Origin: Triglochin maritima
Lineage: Eukaryota; Streptophyta; Magnoliopsida; Alismatales; Juncaginaceae
Reading direction: 5' to 3'
Assembly (NCBI GenBank): GCA_963682175.1
Contig: OY821791.1
Coordinates: 20,302,542 to 20,366,541 of the forward strand
Length of the DNA: 64,000 bases
Part shown: piece after piece, positions 11,434 through 22,917 of the stretch
Numbering within the stretch: the first letter of the stretch is position 1
Layout: each line of letters opens with the position of its first letter
Notes under the pieces: model-generated
Databases searched by the model: none
The model's input: the letters and a program-made list of their open reading frames with translations, nothing else
Told to the model about the DNA's origin: nothing
Translations under genes and position numbers: made by a program

Positions 11434-13410
11434 TGCCAGACAGTTAAGGTTTAGTTTTAGTGTTTTCCGGTCTAAGTTTGGGTGATAAATTGAAGTCCAA
11501 TTGATGTCAAATTTTGTGTGTGACTTCTATAGCGAACATACTATGTGTTTGAGTAGATTTTAGCTCAAATATGCTCAGTTACACAAAGTTCCTAGGAGTC
11601 AAAAGAAATACAAATTACTTGTCTTCAATATAGCTTTATTACCGGTCTTGACATGATTTCCTTTCTTCCTTGAGTCTTGATCACCTGTAGAGGTTAGCAC
11701 AAATCAATATATATGCTATGCAAAATCTGTACGACTCTACATTGATCACAATTAAGATTAGGTTGATCAAATCATCAAAAAAAGATTAAGGCCAAAAAGC
11801 CAACAATCTCCGCCTTTTTGATGATGGCAACCTATATCTTAATACTTGAAATTTTTAGATGTAAACTATGCATAAAAATGCTCTCCCTATGGATGTGCGT
11901 AGTTTTTGTTCAATTATAATAAAATTTCAAGTTACCCATTTTAATTATCTCTACCCCTTTGACATCCATCCAAAAAAATTCACATTGAATTTGGATGTCT
12001 TGTAATGAAGTTGCTCCCACTAAATTTTGCACTTCGCTACAGAACGTAAATGATATTCATTTAGCTCCCCCTATCAATATTAATATGATTTTTTGATTAA
12101 ATTCAATTCTAATTCTCCCCTTTAGACATCAAGCCAATTATATGAATTAGTCATGTGATGTATTAATTCCCCCTTTTGACATCCATTTACAAATTTGACA
12201 CATAAGCAATGGATGTGATTCAAATTTTAAGATATGCAACGAATCATATATGATATGTCAATTAAGCACATTATTATTACCTAGACTAGAACCAATTAAT
12301 CAAAAATTTAGAAGAAAAAATAATTATACCCACTTTTAAGCTTTGAATTGGTTCTAATCTCCATTCGGTGATGCAACCGACTTTGAATTTGACTCTCAAG
12401 CTTGCCCTGTCACCACTGATCTCCTCTTCAAGCACCTAGAAGTGTAGATTTAGGTACCCAAACAACTTTGGGTCCTTAAATGTTAGCTTTGGGAACCCAA
12501 ACCATTTTTGTTTCGGGAGCCCACACACTTGAAGAACTATGATTACTGACCACATGCTTGCCATTTATTGTAGTATGAGATACATGGTTTTTCAATTTCG
12601 CATTATATCCTCAACCATGTTTTCGCAAAGATGTCCTTTGAATACCTAATAGCATGTTAAGCATCGTGGTTCCATTAGTGAATTTTTCTATATCTTCTCT
12701 CAATTGTGCATTGCAAGCTTGAAGATCTAGTTGTTCACTATCACTTGGTGTTGCTTTTAGACTACTAAGTTTCAATGCATTTTCCTCATGTCTAGCAAGC
12801 ACCTCATTCTTCTCATTCATGCATGTTTCAATTTGACTTTGGAGATTATTTATTAACTGTCTAGCATTCTTGTTCTTTTCACAAATAATCTCATATTGTT
12901 TAACTAAGTCATGGAATGCATTTTGAAGCTCATCATGTGTATATATTTCTTCATTAACACTAGAATGTAAGCTATCACTATAATATGACTTAGTTGAGCA
13001 TGAATGTGATTTAGTAGAGCAAGAGTTAGAGGTTACCACACTTCATCTTGAATTGCCATGTAGAACATATGTGCATATTCCTTTGTTGATGAAGGTGCGG
13101 TTGATTGGGATGAAGATGATGACGATGAATCGTCTGAAGTAGCCTTGTGAGCTTCCAACCTCTTCTCTTTTGTCTTACTTCCCTCCTTTTCTCTCCTTTT
13201 ATCCTTCTCTCATTTTTCTTCTCCTTCTCATTTCTCTCATTTGCACTCTCTTCCTTCTCTTTCTTCTTTTCTCTCATTTCACTTCTTCTACCTCTTATTT
13301 CATTTTTTCTCCCTTATTCTTCTTGAGGTATTTGAAGAAAACTTTGGCTAGGACTTCAATGTCCTCATCTTCTACACTCTTCCTTGGTTCCTCAAGATTT
13401 GCATGTAATG
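11434..13410 (-). mobile_element. Sirevirus-like gag-only element, copy B (partial)
   Basis: Partial 3' LTR at 11434-11805, noncoding region with polypurine tracts at 11806-12440, then gag up to 13410, where the CRM-like element begins. Same layout as copies A and C, with pol absent at the same point. It was probably truncated by, or recombined around, the CRM-like insertion. Confidence 0.72.
12460..13410 (-). pseudogene. gag: copia gag remnant, copy B
   Basis: The best frame is 13039-12611: a Ser/Tyr-rich start, a coiled-coil stretch (VKQYEIICEKNKN, LQSQIETCMNEKNEV) and FTNGTTMLNMLLG. Upstream, 13410-13295 keeps FFKYLKKNKGEKMK. The final WVPK region lies past a frameshift near 12620. It is related to copies A and C by nearly the same sequence. 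Confidence 0.7.
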
Positions 13411-13889
13411 TGATGCAGGAGCTGCCATGCTGGAGCCATTGCCAAATCAGCAAGGATGGAAACTCCCTACCGTCCAGCCAGCTCAGCAAGGAAGTTTCCT
13501 TCCAGCTTACCAGCCAAGTCAACAAGAAGTTTCCTCCCCCATCCGCATATGAAATTTAAATTACTTCCAATTAGATTTATGGAAGGTTTCCTGAATTTTA
13601 ATTCTTTAGATAAGTTAATTCGGTAGTTACTTATTTCCTTTGTTGTTATTTGTTTTATTTAGATGCAAATCATAGGAGTTGCCTTGTTGGTTAACTTCCT
13701 AATTCCTATACGGATTTAAAGCTATAAAGACCTGGCTTGTAGGTCAAGAGGACACCCAATTTTCGTTAGAATTATTATACCAAAAATAAGAGATAGTTTT
13801 TATCTCAACTTGGTGTTTTTCGCTTCAATTCTGTTGTAGTCGTGGGTGTCACACGCTTGTAGAATCCATCACAATTCTATACGGTGTCA
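13411..13889 (+). repeat. CRM-like 5' LTR
   Basis: 479 bp from TGATGCAGGAGC to GGTGTCA. It aligns with 25528-25957 at the other end of the element. A TATA-like TATAAAG lies at 13723-13729. The LTR interior contains, out of frame in places, the same coding tail that the integrase uses in the 3' LTR. Confidence 0.85.
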
Positions 13890-13891
13890 GT

Positions 13892-13904
13892 TGGTACCAG
13901 AGCC
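13892..13904 (+). other. Primer binding site, initiator Met-tRNA type
   Basis: TGGTACCAGAGCC follows the LTR after two bases. The usual plant sequence complementary to the 3' end of initiator Met-tRNA is TGGTATCAGAGCC, so there is one difference. Confidence 0.8.
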
Positions 13905-13936
13905 GAATTCCTTCCTCTAGTTGCTGCTTCATCAGC

Positions 13937-15093
13937 ATGATGGCTGGTAGACGAGGTGGTCGTGGGCATCGTGGAGTTAATCAAGAGGAGGGACTCCCGC
14001 CCCATGGTCGCAGCAACGAAGATGCTGAGTTGATTGAGGATCTACAAAGACAAATTGCTGAGCTAACCCAACGTCTTGCTGCACAAGATCCAGGTCATTG
14101 TGAAACTGAAGATCCAGACTCCGACGCAAGGTCAAACCTCCACAACATGTTTCATGATCGTGGCGCTGGTCAAGGACACAGTGGGTGGGGTGATCGTCAT
14201 GGAGACCTCGGTTTCAAGATGGAGCTGCCAGAATTTTCTGGTACGTTGCATGTTGATGCTTTCGTGGACTGGTTGAATGTAGTCGAACGAGTATTTGACT
14301 ACAAAGACATTCTGGAGCATACGAAGGTTAAGCTAATCTCCATCCGACTCAAAGGAAGAGCATCTGCGTGGTGGAAACAATTGAGGCGCACACGCGAAAG
14401 GCAAGGCAAGACCAAGCTGACCGAATGGTGCAAGATGAAAAAAATGAAGGAGCACTTTCTTCCCTTCGGCTACACGCAATCCTTTTCAGAGGCTTCATAC
14501 ATTGAGGCAAGGCGTGAGGTCGGTAGATGACTACACGGAGAATTCTATCAGTTGGTGGCTTGGAATGATCTATCGGAGTCGGAGGAGCAGTCGGTGGCAC
14601 GATACTTGGGGGGATTACGACCATCCCTACAAGATGCCCTCAGCCTCCACTCATTATGGACGGTTTCTTAGGCCTATCAGCGAGCCCTCGCAGTAGAGAA
14701 GCAGCAAAGAAGGTGAGTCACCACCAGCCACGAGCAGCAGTAGCCCAACCAGACTGCTAGACCTTCAGAGGTGCGCCCTCAGCAAGTACCGCTCTAGGGC
14801 AGGCCTAAGACGAGCGTGAATTGTTATAGGTGTGGAGAGGAGGGCCACATTGCATCCAGCTGTGGGAAAACCACCAGCAAGGGTGGAAAGAACCTCCTGA
14901 TTGAGGATAACCTTGGGAGTGAGGACGAGATCGATAGTGAGCCCGTGTTTGATGAGTATGAGGACGAAGGTGGAGTGTTGTATGGGGACGGTCTAGAAAC
15001 TCTAGTCATTCGCAAGAGTCTTCTAACCCCTAAGAGTGGGTCAGGAGATGAATGGTTGAGACAAAATATTTTTCGTGCCACTTGCACGGTCAC
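13937..15093 (+). pseudogene. gag: CRM-like gag
   Basis: The start ATG at 13937 or 13940 is followed by a basic Gly/Arg-rich tract and a coiled segment (DLQRQIAELTQRLAAQ). Then comes the gag core: ELPEFSG, DWLNVVERVFDYK, KGRASAWWKQL. A shift near 14505-14530 moves the frame ([15 protein letters not shown] follows), with further stops near 14670-14815. A CCHC knuckle, CYRCGEEGHIASSC, is at about 14822-14863. The text runs without break to 15093, where the Athila-like element was inserted; the protease resumes after 22429. Confidence 0.8.
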
Positions 15094-16278
15094 TGATGCA
15101 TTGCATACATTGCATCATATGTCTTTCATTTAGATTACTTTTATATCAATAAATGCTACTAAGGTGTGTGTTTAGTCGTATTTACAGAATACAGGGACCC
15201 GAATGCAAATTACCCACATTCCGAGCATAAACGCGTGCAAAAGATTCATTTTTATCATAAAGACCGAGTTCAAGTTTATCGGGTTCCAAATGGAAATGCA
15301 TCCAAGCATAAAAGCATTCAAGGAGCTAATTACAAAAAAAGGTCAAGGGCTTAATTGCAAAATGCCAAGGACCTGATTGCAAAATAAAAGGACCAAGTTA
15401 TTGTGTGGAGAAAGTTAAAAGAAAAATCAAATATAAATCTCCAACAATGGAAGGAATTAATCCGGAGCTCAAGACAATGGAAAGAATCAATCCAGACGCG
15501 CAAAGGAGGATCAAATCATACCATAAACGCGTGACAAAAATCCTGATTAAATATGACCAACGTGTGAGGCGAATCCGCCGCACAATACACATGATGTGCG
15601 GCGGTTCCGCCGCCCATTGGTCGATCTGTGTGTCCCAATTTCGTCCAGTCATGTATGGACACGTGTACTATCCAATTCTATACCTAAGTCCCTTGTAGCA
15701 ACTATAAATAGACCCGAGAACGATGTAAATAGGGTCCTTGGTTGTTGTTCTTATTTTTACCTTAGTAATAAAATTCTGATTTTTGTTTTGTTTTGTTTTT
15801 CTTTTCTACTTCCTCTAGGAACCCTTCTTCTTCCTCCCTCCATGAGTTGCTAACTCTCATCCAAAGGGTGGACGTGATGGAATTAGGGTTAGAGAATGAT
15901 GAATGCATGTTATTATTTTAAGTTCATGATTAGTGTATTTTGATTACTTGAGTTTATGTTAAGTCATTTATCTTGTAATGCTTCATAACTAACATGATTT
16001 ACAATAAGTTTCAGTAATTCTCTACTCTAAACCTAAATCTAAACCTCCACCCCACGGATTTTCCTCTTTGTTCTTGTTTTAATTTTAATTGTTCTTATTT
16101 CGTACTTTAGATAATTAAACCAAAAATCCCAAAAAAAAACCCAATTTATTTCTTCTTCCCTTCTTCCCCTAATCGAAAATAACAAAAATAACGAAATCTC
16201 TCCCTCCTTGTGTTCGACCCGTACTTGCCACGTCTTCATAGACGCCGTGCACTTGCGGTATAAATAAAAATCTCATCA
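15094..16278 (+). repeat. 5' LTR of pol-less Athila-like element
   Basis: 1185 bp, from TGATGCATTGCATACATTGC to AAATCTCATCA. TATAAATA lies at 15703-15710. Upstream, at 15568-15613, are two facing GC-rich arms built around CCGCCGCACA and TGTGCGGCGG. The first 24 bases also form a TGATGCA...TGCATCA inverted repeat. Confidence 0.93.
15568..15613 (+). promoter_or_regulatory. GC-rich hairpin in U3
   Basis: GGCGAATCCGCCGCACA faces TGTGCGGCGGTTCCGCC across about 11 bases. Each arm is itself a small palindrome. It is repeated in the 3' LTR at about 21719-21764 with one change. It lies about 100 bp upstream of the TATA box. The role is not known. Confidence 0.55.
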
Positions 16279-16284
16279 AGTTTT

Positions 16285-16302
16285 TGGCGCCGTTGCCGGG
16301 GA
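16285..16302 (+). other. Primer binding site, Asp-tRNA type
   Basis: TGGCGCCGTTGCCGGGGA starts six bases after the LTR. This is the plant Asp-tRNA-type PBS that Athila-like elements use. Confidence 0.82.
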
Positions 16303-17689
16303 GGCGACGCAGGTTTTGTGTTTTTGTGTTTTCGATTTTATCCTGTCTACCGTGTGCGCGATCTAAGTATTTTAATTTGTGTAGCAGGAGACAACAGAGC
16401 GCGCGGCGAAATCCGGGAGCTTTCTGAGACACTTGGGCGGCGGAATCGCCGCATCTACAAGGTGACTTGCGGCGGAATCGCCGCACCAGTGTGGGTTCTG
16501 GTCTTCAAATTTCTGGGGCATCGTCGGCATCTCTGGGTGGTCGCATTGAGCTACTGGAATCTCCGAGAGCGGGCGGCGAACCCGACTGAGCATTGCGGAG
16601 GTAACTTTTCTTGCCTTTCTCGTAAAATCTGAATAGTTGAAAAGTTTCCTTTCGTAGAATTGCACGTGTTAGGGTTACAATTCCATAATTGGCAATAATT
16701 CAACTCTGACCTAAAATTGGAAAAATTAGAAAGACCTTAGTGCATGCATCATATAATGTTTTGCTTGCATTATTCTTGCTAAATTCTTGCAAATTAATAC
16801 TTGTTGAAGATTGCTGGAGGCAAGGTACGTATCGAGGTTTTTATCGATTGCATTAGAGCATATCATTCAGTTGCATACAACCTTGCAATTGCCCCCATTA
16901 AAAGGACCATTGTTTGACTATCTTTGCTCGATTTAAGTTAAACTATCTTAAGGGCAACTCCGTAGGAAAAGATACGGTGGGGATTTCATCACCCTCCCGT
17001 AGCCCACAAACCACAATCCTGAAGTGTCGCCTAAGCCTAAAATTTAAAATCAATTAGACATTGGCCCCTAAGGACTCGGACTCAATTAAGGAGGAGATTG
17101 GTTTGACTTGCTATGACCTGAAGCTAATTGAATTCAATTTGGTGTCTAGAAAGTGTTTTTGTGTCGACGAAAGTCTTCCAAGCGACGTGGTTGTCTAATT
17201 GGCACCGACTCTGTCGGAAGCGCCCCCACTAGCTATACACTAACTGGCCAACTTGGTTTGATTGGTGAGGGAGGTGAATCAAGCAAATCAATTCGACTCA
17301 ACCAGTTAGGAGTCGTCTAGATCTAAGTGACACTAGGTCTAGGATTGTTTTGACCGTGCTTGTTCAGGAAATTTCTGACCAACCCTAATTTTTATCCTTT
17401 AGAGTTAAGTTTCCCTTCTCGTCTGAGTCTTCTTTCCCTTCTCATCCTTACCTTTCTATTGTTTGTTTCCTAAAAAAAAAATTTAAATTCAAAAATTCAA
17501 AAAAAGGAGTAATTGATTCTTGGAATTGAATTTGAAATCTAAATTTCGAATTCAAATTCAAAAATTAATTCAAACCGGTGCACTCAGATTTGGGTGCGGG
17601 ATTTAAGCAATCGACTCTCACGAGTTCATCTGGATTCCAGTCTAGAGCTTAACCCCAACCCATCTGTTGCACCACCTCACCCGGATCTA
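16303..17689 (+). other. Untranslated leader of the pol-less Athila-like element
   Basis: No convincing coding frame. Two copies of a GC-rich hairpin, GCGGCGGAATCGCCGC, occur at about 16437-16452 and 16470-16485, echoing the U3 hairpins. The rest is AT-rich with short A runs near 17475-17510. Athila-type leaders are usually long like this one. Confidence 0.6.
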
Positions 17690-19819
17690 ATGGGTGAGAA
17701 TGTCGTGAACCCGCCTATGACTCTGAGGGATCGGTGCTACCCAACGATGGCTGCTCAGCCATCGTGCATCGTCATGCCCACCATACCGGGTCGCGACTTC
17801 GAACTTAAGGCACAATACATGAGTATGCTGCCTAAGTTCACCTCTAGGGAAGACCCATATCTCTTCCTTAGAGAATTTGAAGAAATCTGCTCTCTTATGC
17901 AATACCAGCATATCCCTGAAAAGGCAGTGCGTCTGAAATTCGTGCCTTTAGCACTGAAGGACGACGCTAAGAAATGGCTATATAGTCTAGCCGAAAGATC
18001 TATTAGAAGTTGGGCCGAATTTGTTCAAGTTTTCCTAAAAAAATATTTCCCCAACCATAAGACTATGAAGATTAGGAATGAAATTGTTGCATTCGTTCAG
18101 TCTGAGAGCGAGCCGTTCTATTCCTATCTTGAGAGATTTAAGAGTGTCTTGACCCAATGCCCTCATCACGGAATTCCGAAGTGGCAATTATGCCAAATTA
18201 TTTATGAGGGATTGACACCCACATCTAGGGTTATGCTAGAATCTGTGAGCCAAGGGAACTTTATGTCCAAAAATGAAAATGATGCCTGGACTTTTCTTGA
18301 GGATTTAGCTGAAAATAGTATGCAATGGGACAATGCTAGAACACCCATCAACCCGAGTATTGGATCTAGAATAGTGAGTCAACCCCGACCAGGTGTCTTA
18401 GCTATAGACTCCAACATAGCGGCTGAGGCAAAACTAGCTACCCTAATGCGTAGAATGGAAAGTCTAGAGCTACAAAATCAACCCCGAATGAATCAACCCT
18501 TGTCTATCCCCTGCTCTAGATGTGGTCAGACTGGTCATTTAATGGAGGATTGTGTGGACCTGGAACATGTTAATGCCACATTTAACAATTCTAGAAATGA
18601 TCCTTACGCATCAACCTATAACCCAGGTTGGCGTAATCATCCCAATTTTTCGTGGACCCAACAAGGACAACCTCCTAGACAACAACCAACCCCATATAAC
18701 CAAAATAATACATCATCTGGGGGTAATAACAATGGAAATCATGAGGTTAGGTTGACAAAATTAGAAAATTTAATGACAACTTTTATACAAACAACCAACC
18801 AATCATTCCAAAGGATAGAGACACAGGTCAGCCAATTAGCACAGATAATAGGTGAAAGAGAAAAGGGCCAATTTCCAAGTCAACCTGAGGTGAACCCCAG
18901 AACTAATAATCAATATCAATCTTATCAACCACCTTCAGGAAATAACAACCCTAGACCGATTCAAATGGTTAATGAGGAAGGACCGTTCCAACAAATCAAT
19001 GTTGTAGTATCATTACGGTCCGGAAGACAAATTGACAATAATGTGGTAAACCCTAGAATGACTAATCAATCTAGCCATCAAGCACCCACATATGACTTGA
19101 GCATTGAACCCGACGTCCAAATTGAAAAGCCCAATCCACCTACCCAACCTGAACCTGTAGCTCAACCTGAACCTGAACGAGTCTATGTGCCTAAAGCCCC
19201 ATTTCCCAATAGACTCAAAAAGAACTCTGGTGCACAAATAGAGAAAATCTTGGAAGTATTTAAGCAAGTTAAGGTAAACATTCCACTCTTAGACATGATT
19301 CAACAAATACCTGCTTATGCTAAATTCTTAAAAGATTTGTGCACTAAGAAGAAAAAAATGAATGTACCAAAGAAGGCATTCTTAACTGCAAACATATGCT
19401 CAATTCTTTCCAACACATCTCCTATAAAATATAAGGACCCGGGGTGTCCCACAATTTCATGTTCAATAGGAGATACGTTTATCAATAAAGCCCTTCTAGA
19501 CCTTGGTGCAAGCGTTAACTTGCTCCCATTTTCTGTCTACGAGCAACTCAACCTTGGTCCACTGAAACCCTCTAGGACAACCCTCCAATTCGCTGATTGT
19601 TCTGTTAAGAAACCGAGAGGTATAGTAGAGGACGTTTTGATTAAGGTTGGTGACTTCATTTATCCAGTGGATTTTGTCGTACTTGATACTGAACCTGTTG
19701 TAAATCCTAATCGACAAATCCCTGTAATTTTAGGTAGACCCTTTTTAGCCACTTCGGAAGCATTAATAAACTGTCGAAATGGGCTCATGCAATTATCTTT
19801 CGGGAACTTAAAAGCATAA
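17690..19819 (+). CDS. gag-pro: gag-protease polyprotein, Athila-like, intact
   Basis: A single undisturbed frame. The first ATG is at 17690; the frame is open from 17594. In order: the conserved AAQPSCIVMP block; the retrotransposon gag domain (AVRLKFVPLALKDDAKKWLY, then WAEFVQVFLKKYFP and CQIIYEGL); a CCHC knuckle CSRCGQTGHLMEDC near nt 18510; a Gln/Asn/Pro-rich stretch; and an aspartic protease with DLGASVNLLP near nt 19499 and VILGRPFLATS. It forms capsid, binds genomic RNA and self-cleaves. RT and integrase, normally downstream, are missing. With nearly identical LTRs and an open frame, it may still make protein. Confidence 0.9.
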   Translation: MGENVVNPPMTLRDRCYPTMAAQPSCIVMPTIPGRDFELKAQYMSMLPKFTSREDPYLFLREFEEICSLMQYQHIPEKAVRLKFVPLALKDDAKKWLYSLAERSIRSWAEFVQVFLKKYFPNHKTMKIRNEIVAFVQSESEPFYSYLERFKSVLTQCPHHGIPKWQLCQIIYEGLTPTSRVMLESVSQGNFMSKNENDAWTFLEDLAENSMQWDNARTPINPSIGSRIVSQPRPGVLAIDSNIAAEAKLATLMRRMESLELQNQPRMNQPLSIPCSRCGQTGHLMEDCVDLEHVNATFNNSRNDPYASTYNPGWRNHPNFSWTQQGQPPRQQPTPYNQNNTSSGGNNNGNHEVRLTKLENLMTTFIQTTNQSFQRIETQVSQLAQIIGEREKGQFPSQPEVNPRTNNQYQSYQPPSGNNNPRPIQMVNEEGPFQQINVVVSLRSGRQIDNNVVNPRMTNQSSHQAPTYDLSIEPDVQIEKPNPPTQPEPVAQPEPERVYVPKAPFPNRLKKNSGAQIEKILEVFKQVKVNIPLLDMIQQIPAYAKFLKDLCTKKKKMNVPKKAFLTANICSILSNTSPIKYKDPGCPTISCSIGDTFINKALLDLGASVNLLPFSVYEQLNLGPLKPSRTTLQFADCSVKKPRGIVEDVLIKVGDFIYPVDFVVLDTEPVVNPNRQIPVILGRPFLATSEALINCRNGLMQLSFGNLKA

Positions 19820-21245
19820 TTTAATATCTTCCATATTGATAATGAGCCAGAAATAATATGCAACCCAAGTGATGTTGTGATGAGAGCACGTATTTATCAG
19901 ATTTCTGAATCAAATAAATCATCACATAAGCAAAAAGGATGTAAGAAAAAAGGGAGTAATTCATTTACCCAACCACCATTACTCGAGCAAACAAGCGAAC
20001 CAATTCAAGTGAGAAGAGTGGAATCTTTTCCTCAAGTCAACATGGGGAACAATTCAACTGGATACATGCACCAACATGGTGTCATTCAATCCAGTTCTGA
20101 TTATGGTTGACTTTGAGCAAACTCAACCCCTCTACCGCAAGCCGACGCAGGTAATAAGTGCATTTATTTTATCTGTGCATACATTGAGGACAATGCATGA
20201 TTTAGGTGTGGGGGGGTGTTTATATATGTACATATCTATCTATTTGATTTTCTGTTCTGCTTATTTGATTTTCTGTTCTGCTTTATTTTAAAAAAAAAAA
20301 ATTCAATATTCTATGACATAGCTTAAGATTGAACTGCCAAAACCCGTGTACAAATTGCATTAAGTTTTTGTTCCTTATTATATAATTTTGCTTGTAGAAA
20401 TTATGACATAAATCTAAGTTCCAAAGAAATAACCCATGACCCGTGTAAGACATGTATGCACTTAAATTGGATGAATCAAATCTTTGAAGTGGTTGATAAA
20501 AAGCAGAGGTTGAGGAAAATATACCGGGAAGTGTGGACTTCTAATAGCAATTAAGCCTTGAGGAAAATAAAAGTAAAATAAAGTGAGGAAAACACATTTT
20601 GCAAAATGATTACAAAAGCCCAAGCCTTCGAGTCACTGGTCCGTAGGGGTATCTTGAAACCCGGTAACTTGAGTCTGCCAGCTCGGGATTATCGACCAAA
20701 CTCGCTACATGAATGCAAAAAGGGTATAAGTGTCAAAAAGAAAAGCAAATGTGCTGAATCACGGAAAAAGGATAAAAATAAATAAATACTTTAAGATACT
20801 CAAGGCCCAAAGCTAAAGGAATGATCCATGCCATGGTTGATCCAAATGATACTTCACCACCAGAGGAGGCGTGCAAAATAATTTATGTGATAACATGTGT
20901 AGAGGGGTTAGTGGTGTGAATGTTGGAGGAATAAAGACCAAGTCAAACTTTTTATAAGTTAGAACTGTATAATGAGCATGCGAGAACTTTAAGTGAGATG
21001 TATAAGGTTAAGGCAGAAATATTAAGAGCTATTAATGGAATGTTGAATTAAGACTTTGTGGGTGTGTCAACTGAAAACCCTCACGAGACAAAACTCGTCC
21101 TCTAAGGCAACCTGGAGGTTTAAAGGCTTGTTGCACATGCTAAGTGCAACCGTGATTCCTACGAAAGTGAGTTAGGATTTCCCTGCTTTCATTTTCTGAT
21201 ATTCTGCTTTGCTAGGGACTAGCAAAATCTAGGTGTGGGGGTATT
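19820..21245 (+). other. pol stub and 3' noncoding region with polypurine tracts
   Basis: The coding-like text continues past the stop to about 20110 (RARIYQISESNKSSHK) and then ends; RT and integrase are deleted. A first purine-rich tract with GGTGTGGGGGGGTGTTT lies near 20203. The second, GGTGTGGGGGTATT, lies just before the LTR. A double stem-loop is at 21099-21118 (loop GCAA) and 21130-21150. There is an A-run near 20290. Confidence 0.75.
21099..21150 (+). ncRNA. Conserved double stem-loop upstream of the polypurine tract
   Basis: Stem I: CCTCTAAG / CCTGGAGG around the tetraloop GCAA (7 of 8 pairs including one G-U). Stem II: GTTGCAC / GTGCAAC around a 7-base loop, perfect. Both lie in the transcribed 3' region. 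Compared with 55929-55980, stem I has one pair swapped from T-A to A-T, so pairing is kept there. It is a candidate RNA element, not an independent gene. Confidence 0.55.
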
Positions 21246-22429
21246 TGATGCATTGCATACATTGCATCAAATGTCTTTCATTTAGATTACTTTTATATCA
21301 ATAAATGCTACTAAGGTGTGTGTTTAGTCGTATTTACAGAATACAGGGACCCGAATGCAAATTACCCACATTCCGAGCATAAACGCATGCAAAAGATTCA
21401 TTTTTATCATAAAGACCGAGTTCAAGTTTATCGGGTTCCAAATGGAAATGCATCCAAGCATAAAAGCATTCAAGGAGCTAATTACAAAAAAGGTCAAGGG
21501 CTTAATTGCAAAATGCCAAGGACCTGATTGCAAAATAAAAGGACCAAGTTATTGTGTGGAGAAAGTTAAAAGAAAAATCAAATATAAATCTCCAACAATG
21601 GAAGGAATTAATCCGGAGCTCAAGACAATGGAAAGAATCAATCCAGACGCGCAAAGGAGGATCAAATCATACCATAAACGCGTGACAAAAATCCTGATTA
21701 AATCCGACCAACGTGTGAGGCGAATCCGCCGCACAATACACATGATGTGCGGCGATTCCGCCGCCCATTGGTCGATCTGTGTGTCCCAATTTCGTCCAGT
21801 CATGTATGGACACGTGTACTATCCAATTCTATACCTAAGTCCCTTGTAGCAACTATAAATAGACCCGAGAACGATGTAAATAGGGTCCTTGGTTGTTGTT
21901 CTTATTTTTACCTTAGTAATAAAATTCTGATTTTTGTTTTGTTTTGTTTTTCTTTTCTACTTCCTCTAGGACCCCTTCTTCTTCCTCCCTCCATGAGTTG
22001 CTAACTCTCATCCAAAGGGTGGAGGTGATGGAATTAGGGTTAGAGAATGATGAATGCATGTTATTATTTTAAGTTCATGATTAGTGTATTTTGATTACTT
22101 GAGTTTATGTTAAGTCATTTATCTTGTAATGCTTCATAACTAACATGATTTACAATAAGTTTCAGTAATTCTCTACTCTAAACCTAAATCTAAACCTCCA
22201 CCCCACGGATTTTCCTCTTTGTTCTTGTTTTAATTTTAATTGTTCTTATTTCGTACTTTAGATAATTAAACCAAAAATCCCAAAAAAAAAGCCAATTTAT
22301 TTCTTCTTCCCTTCTTCCCCTAATCGAAAATAACAAAAATAACGAAATCTCTCCCTCCTTGTGTTCGACCCGTACTTGCCACGTCTTCATAGACGCCGTG
22401 CACTTGCCGTATAAATAAAAATCTCATCA
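21246..22429 (+). repeat. 3' LTR of pol-less Athila-like element
   Basis: 1184 bp, nearly identical to 15094-16278. Differences by eye: one near the start, one in ACGCATGC, one A fewer in an A run, two in AAATCCGACC, one in the GC-rich hairpin, and four more single changes downstream. TATAAATA is at 21854-21861. Followed by the target duplicate GTCAC. Confidence 0.93.
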
Positions 22430-22917
22430 GTCACGGACAAGGTGTGCAAGATGATCATCGATAGCGGCAGCTGCGAGAACGTAGTGTCCGAAAAGGCAAT
22501 CCGAAAGTTGCAACTGAAGACCGACTCTCACCCCAAACCCTACAAATTATCTTGGCCGAGCAAGGAGACGGAGATAAAGGTGGACAAGAGTTGTTTGGTG
22601 TCATTTTCCATCGGCAAAAAATACTTTGGCAATGCTTGGTGTGATGTGGTGGCTATGGATGCTTGTCACCTACTGCTGGGACGACGATGGCAGTACGATC
22701 GAAGCGTCGTTCATGATGGATAAAGGAACACCTTTTCCCTTAGCATCTAAGGGAAGAGGATTGTCTTGGCACCTCACCAAGAAGAAACTCCTTCAATCCA
22801 GGCGTCCCCTCACAACAACTTGTTGTCCCTATCCAACTTTTGGCCGAAATGAAGCGAGAAGAGGTGGTTTTTTGCGTTGCTGCCCCGAGATGAAGGAAAG
22901 CTTCGCTCAAGTTCAAT
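22430..22917 (+). pseudogene. pol: CRM-like protease region
   Basis: The frame resumes right after the nested element with VCKMIIDSGSCENVVS, an aspartic-protease active site (DSG), then LLLGRRWQYDR. It runs to a stop at 22721-22723. Related text continues in other frames to 22917. It joins directly to the gag-side sequence ending at 15093 once one copy of GTCAC is removed. Confidence 0.78.

Larger units (their letters stand above)
15094..22429 (+). mobile_element. Complete, young, pol-less Athila-like element
   Basis: Two LTRs (15094-16278, 21246-22429) bracket an Asp-tRNA PBS, a leader, one intact gag-protease frame and a 3' noncoding region with a polypurine tract. A perfect 5-bp target duplication GTCAC lies at 15089-15093 and 22430-22434. 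There is no RT, RNase H or integrase. By eye I count about nine substitutions and one indel between the LTRs (under 1%), which means recent insertion. It must have relied on enzymes from another element. Confidence 0.93.

Noticed and set aside
13170..13559. Plus-strand frame of 129 codons across the copia/CRM joint
   Set aside because: It spans a Lys/Glu-rich gag read backwards (Phe/Ser/Leu-rich) and the CRM LTR; an artefact of junction.
15398..15652. Minus-strand frames in the Athila-like LTRs (also 21549-21803)
   Set aside because: Present in both LTRs simply because the LTRs are identical; no coding motif; U3/R region.
16285..16302. Possible tRNA gene
   Set aside because: Only the 18 bases complementary to a tRNA 3' end are present, just after an LTR: a primer binding site.
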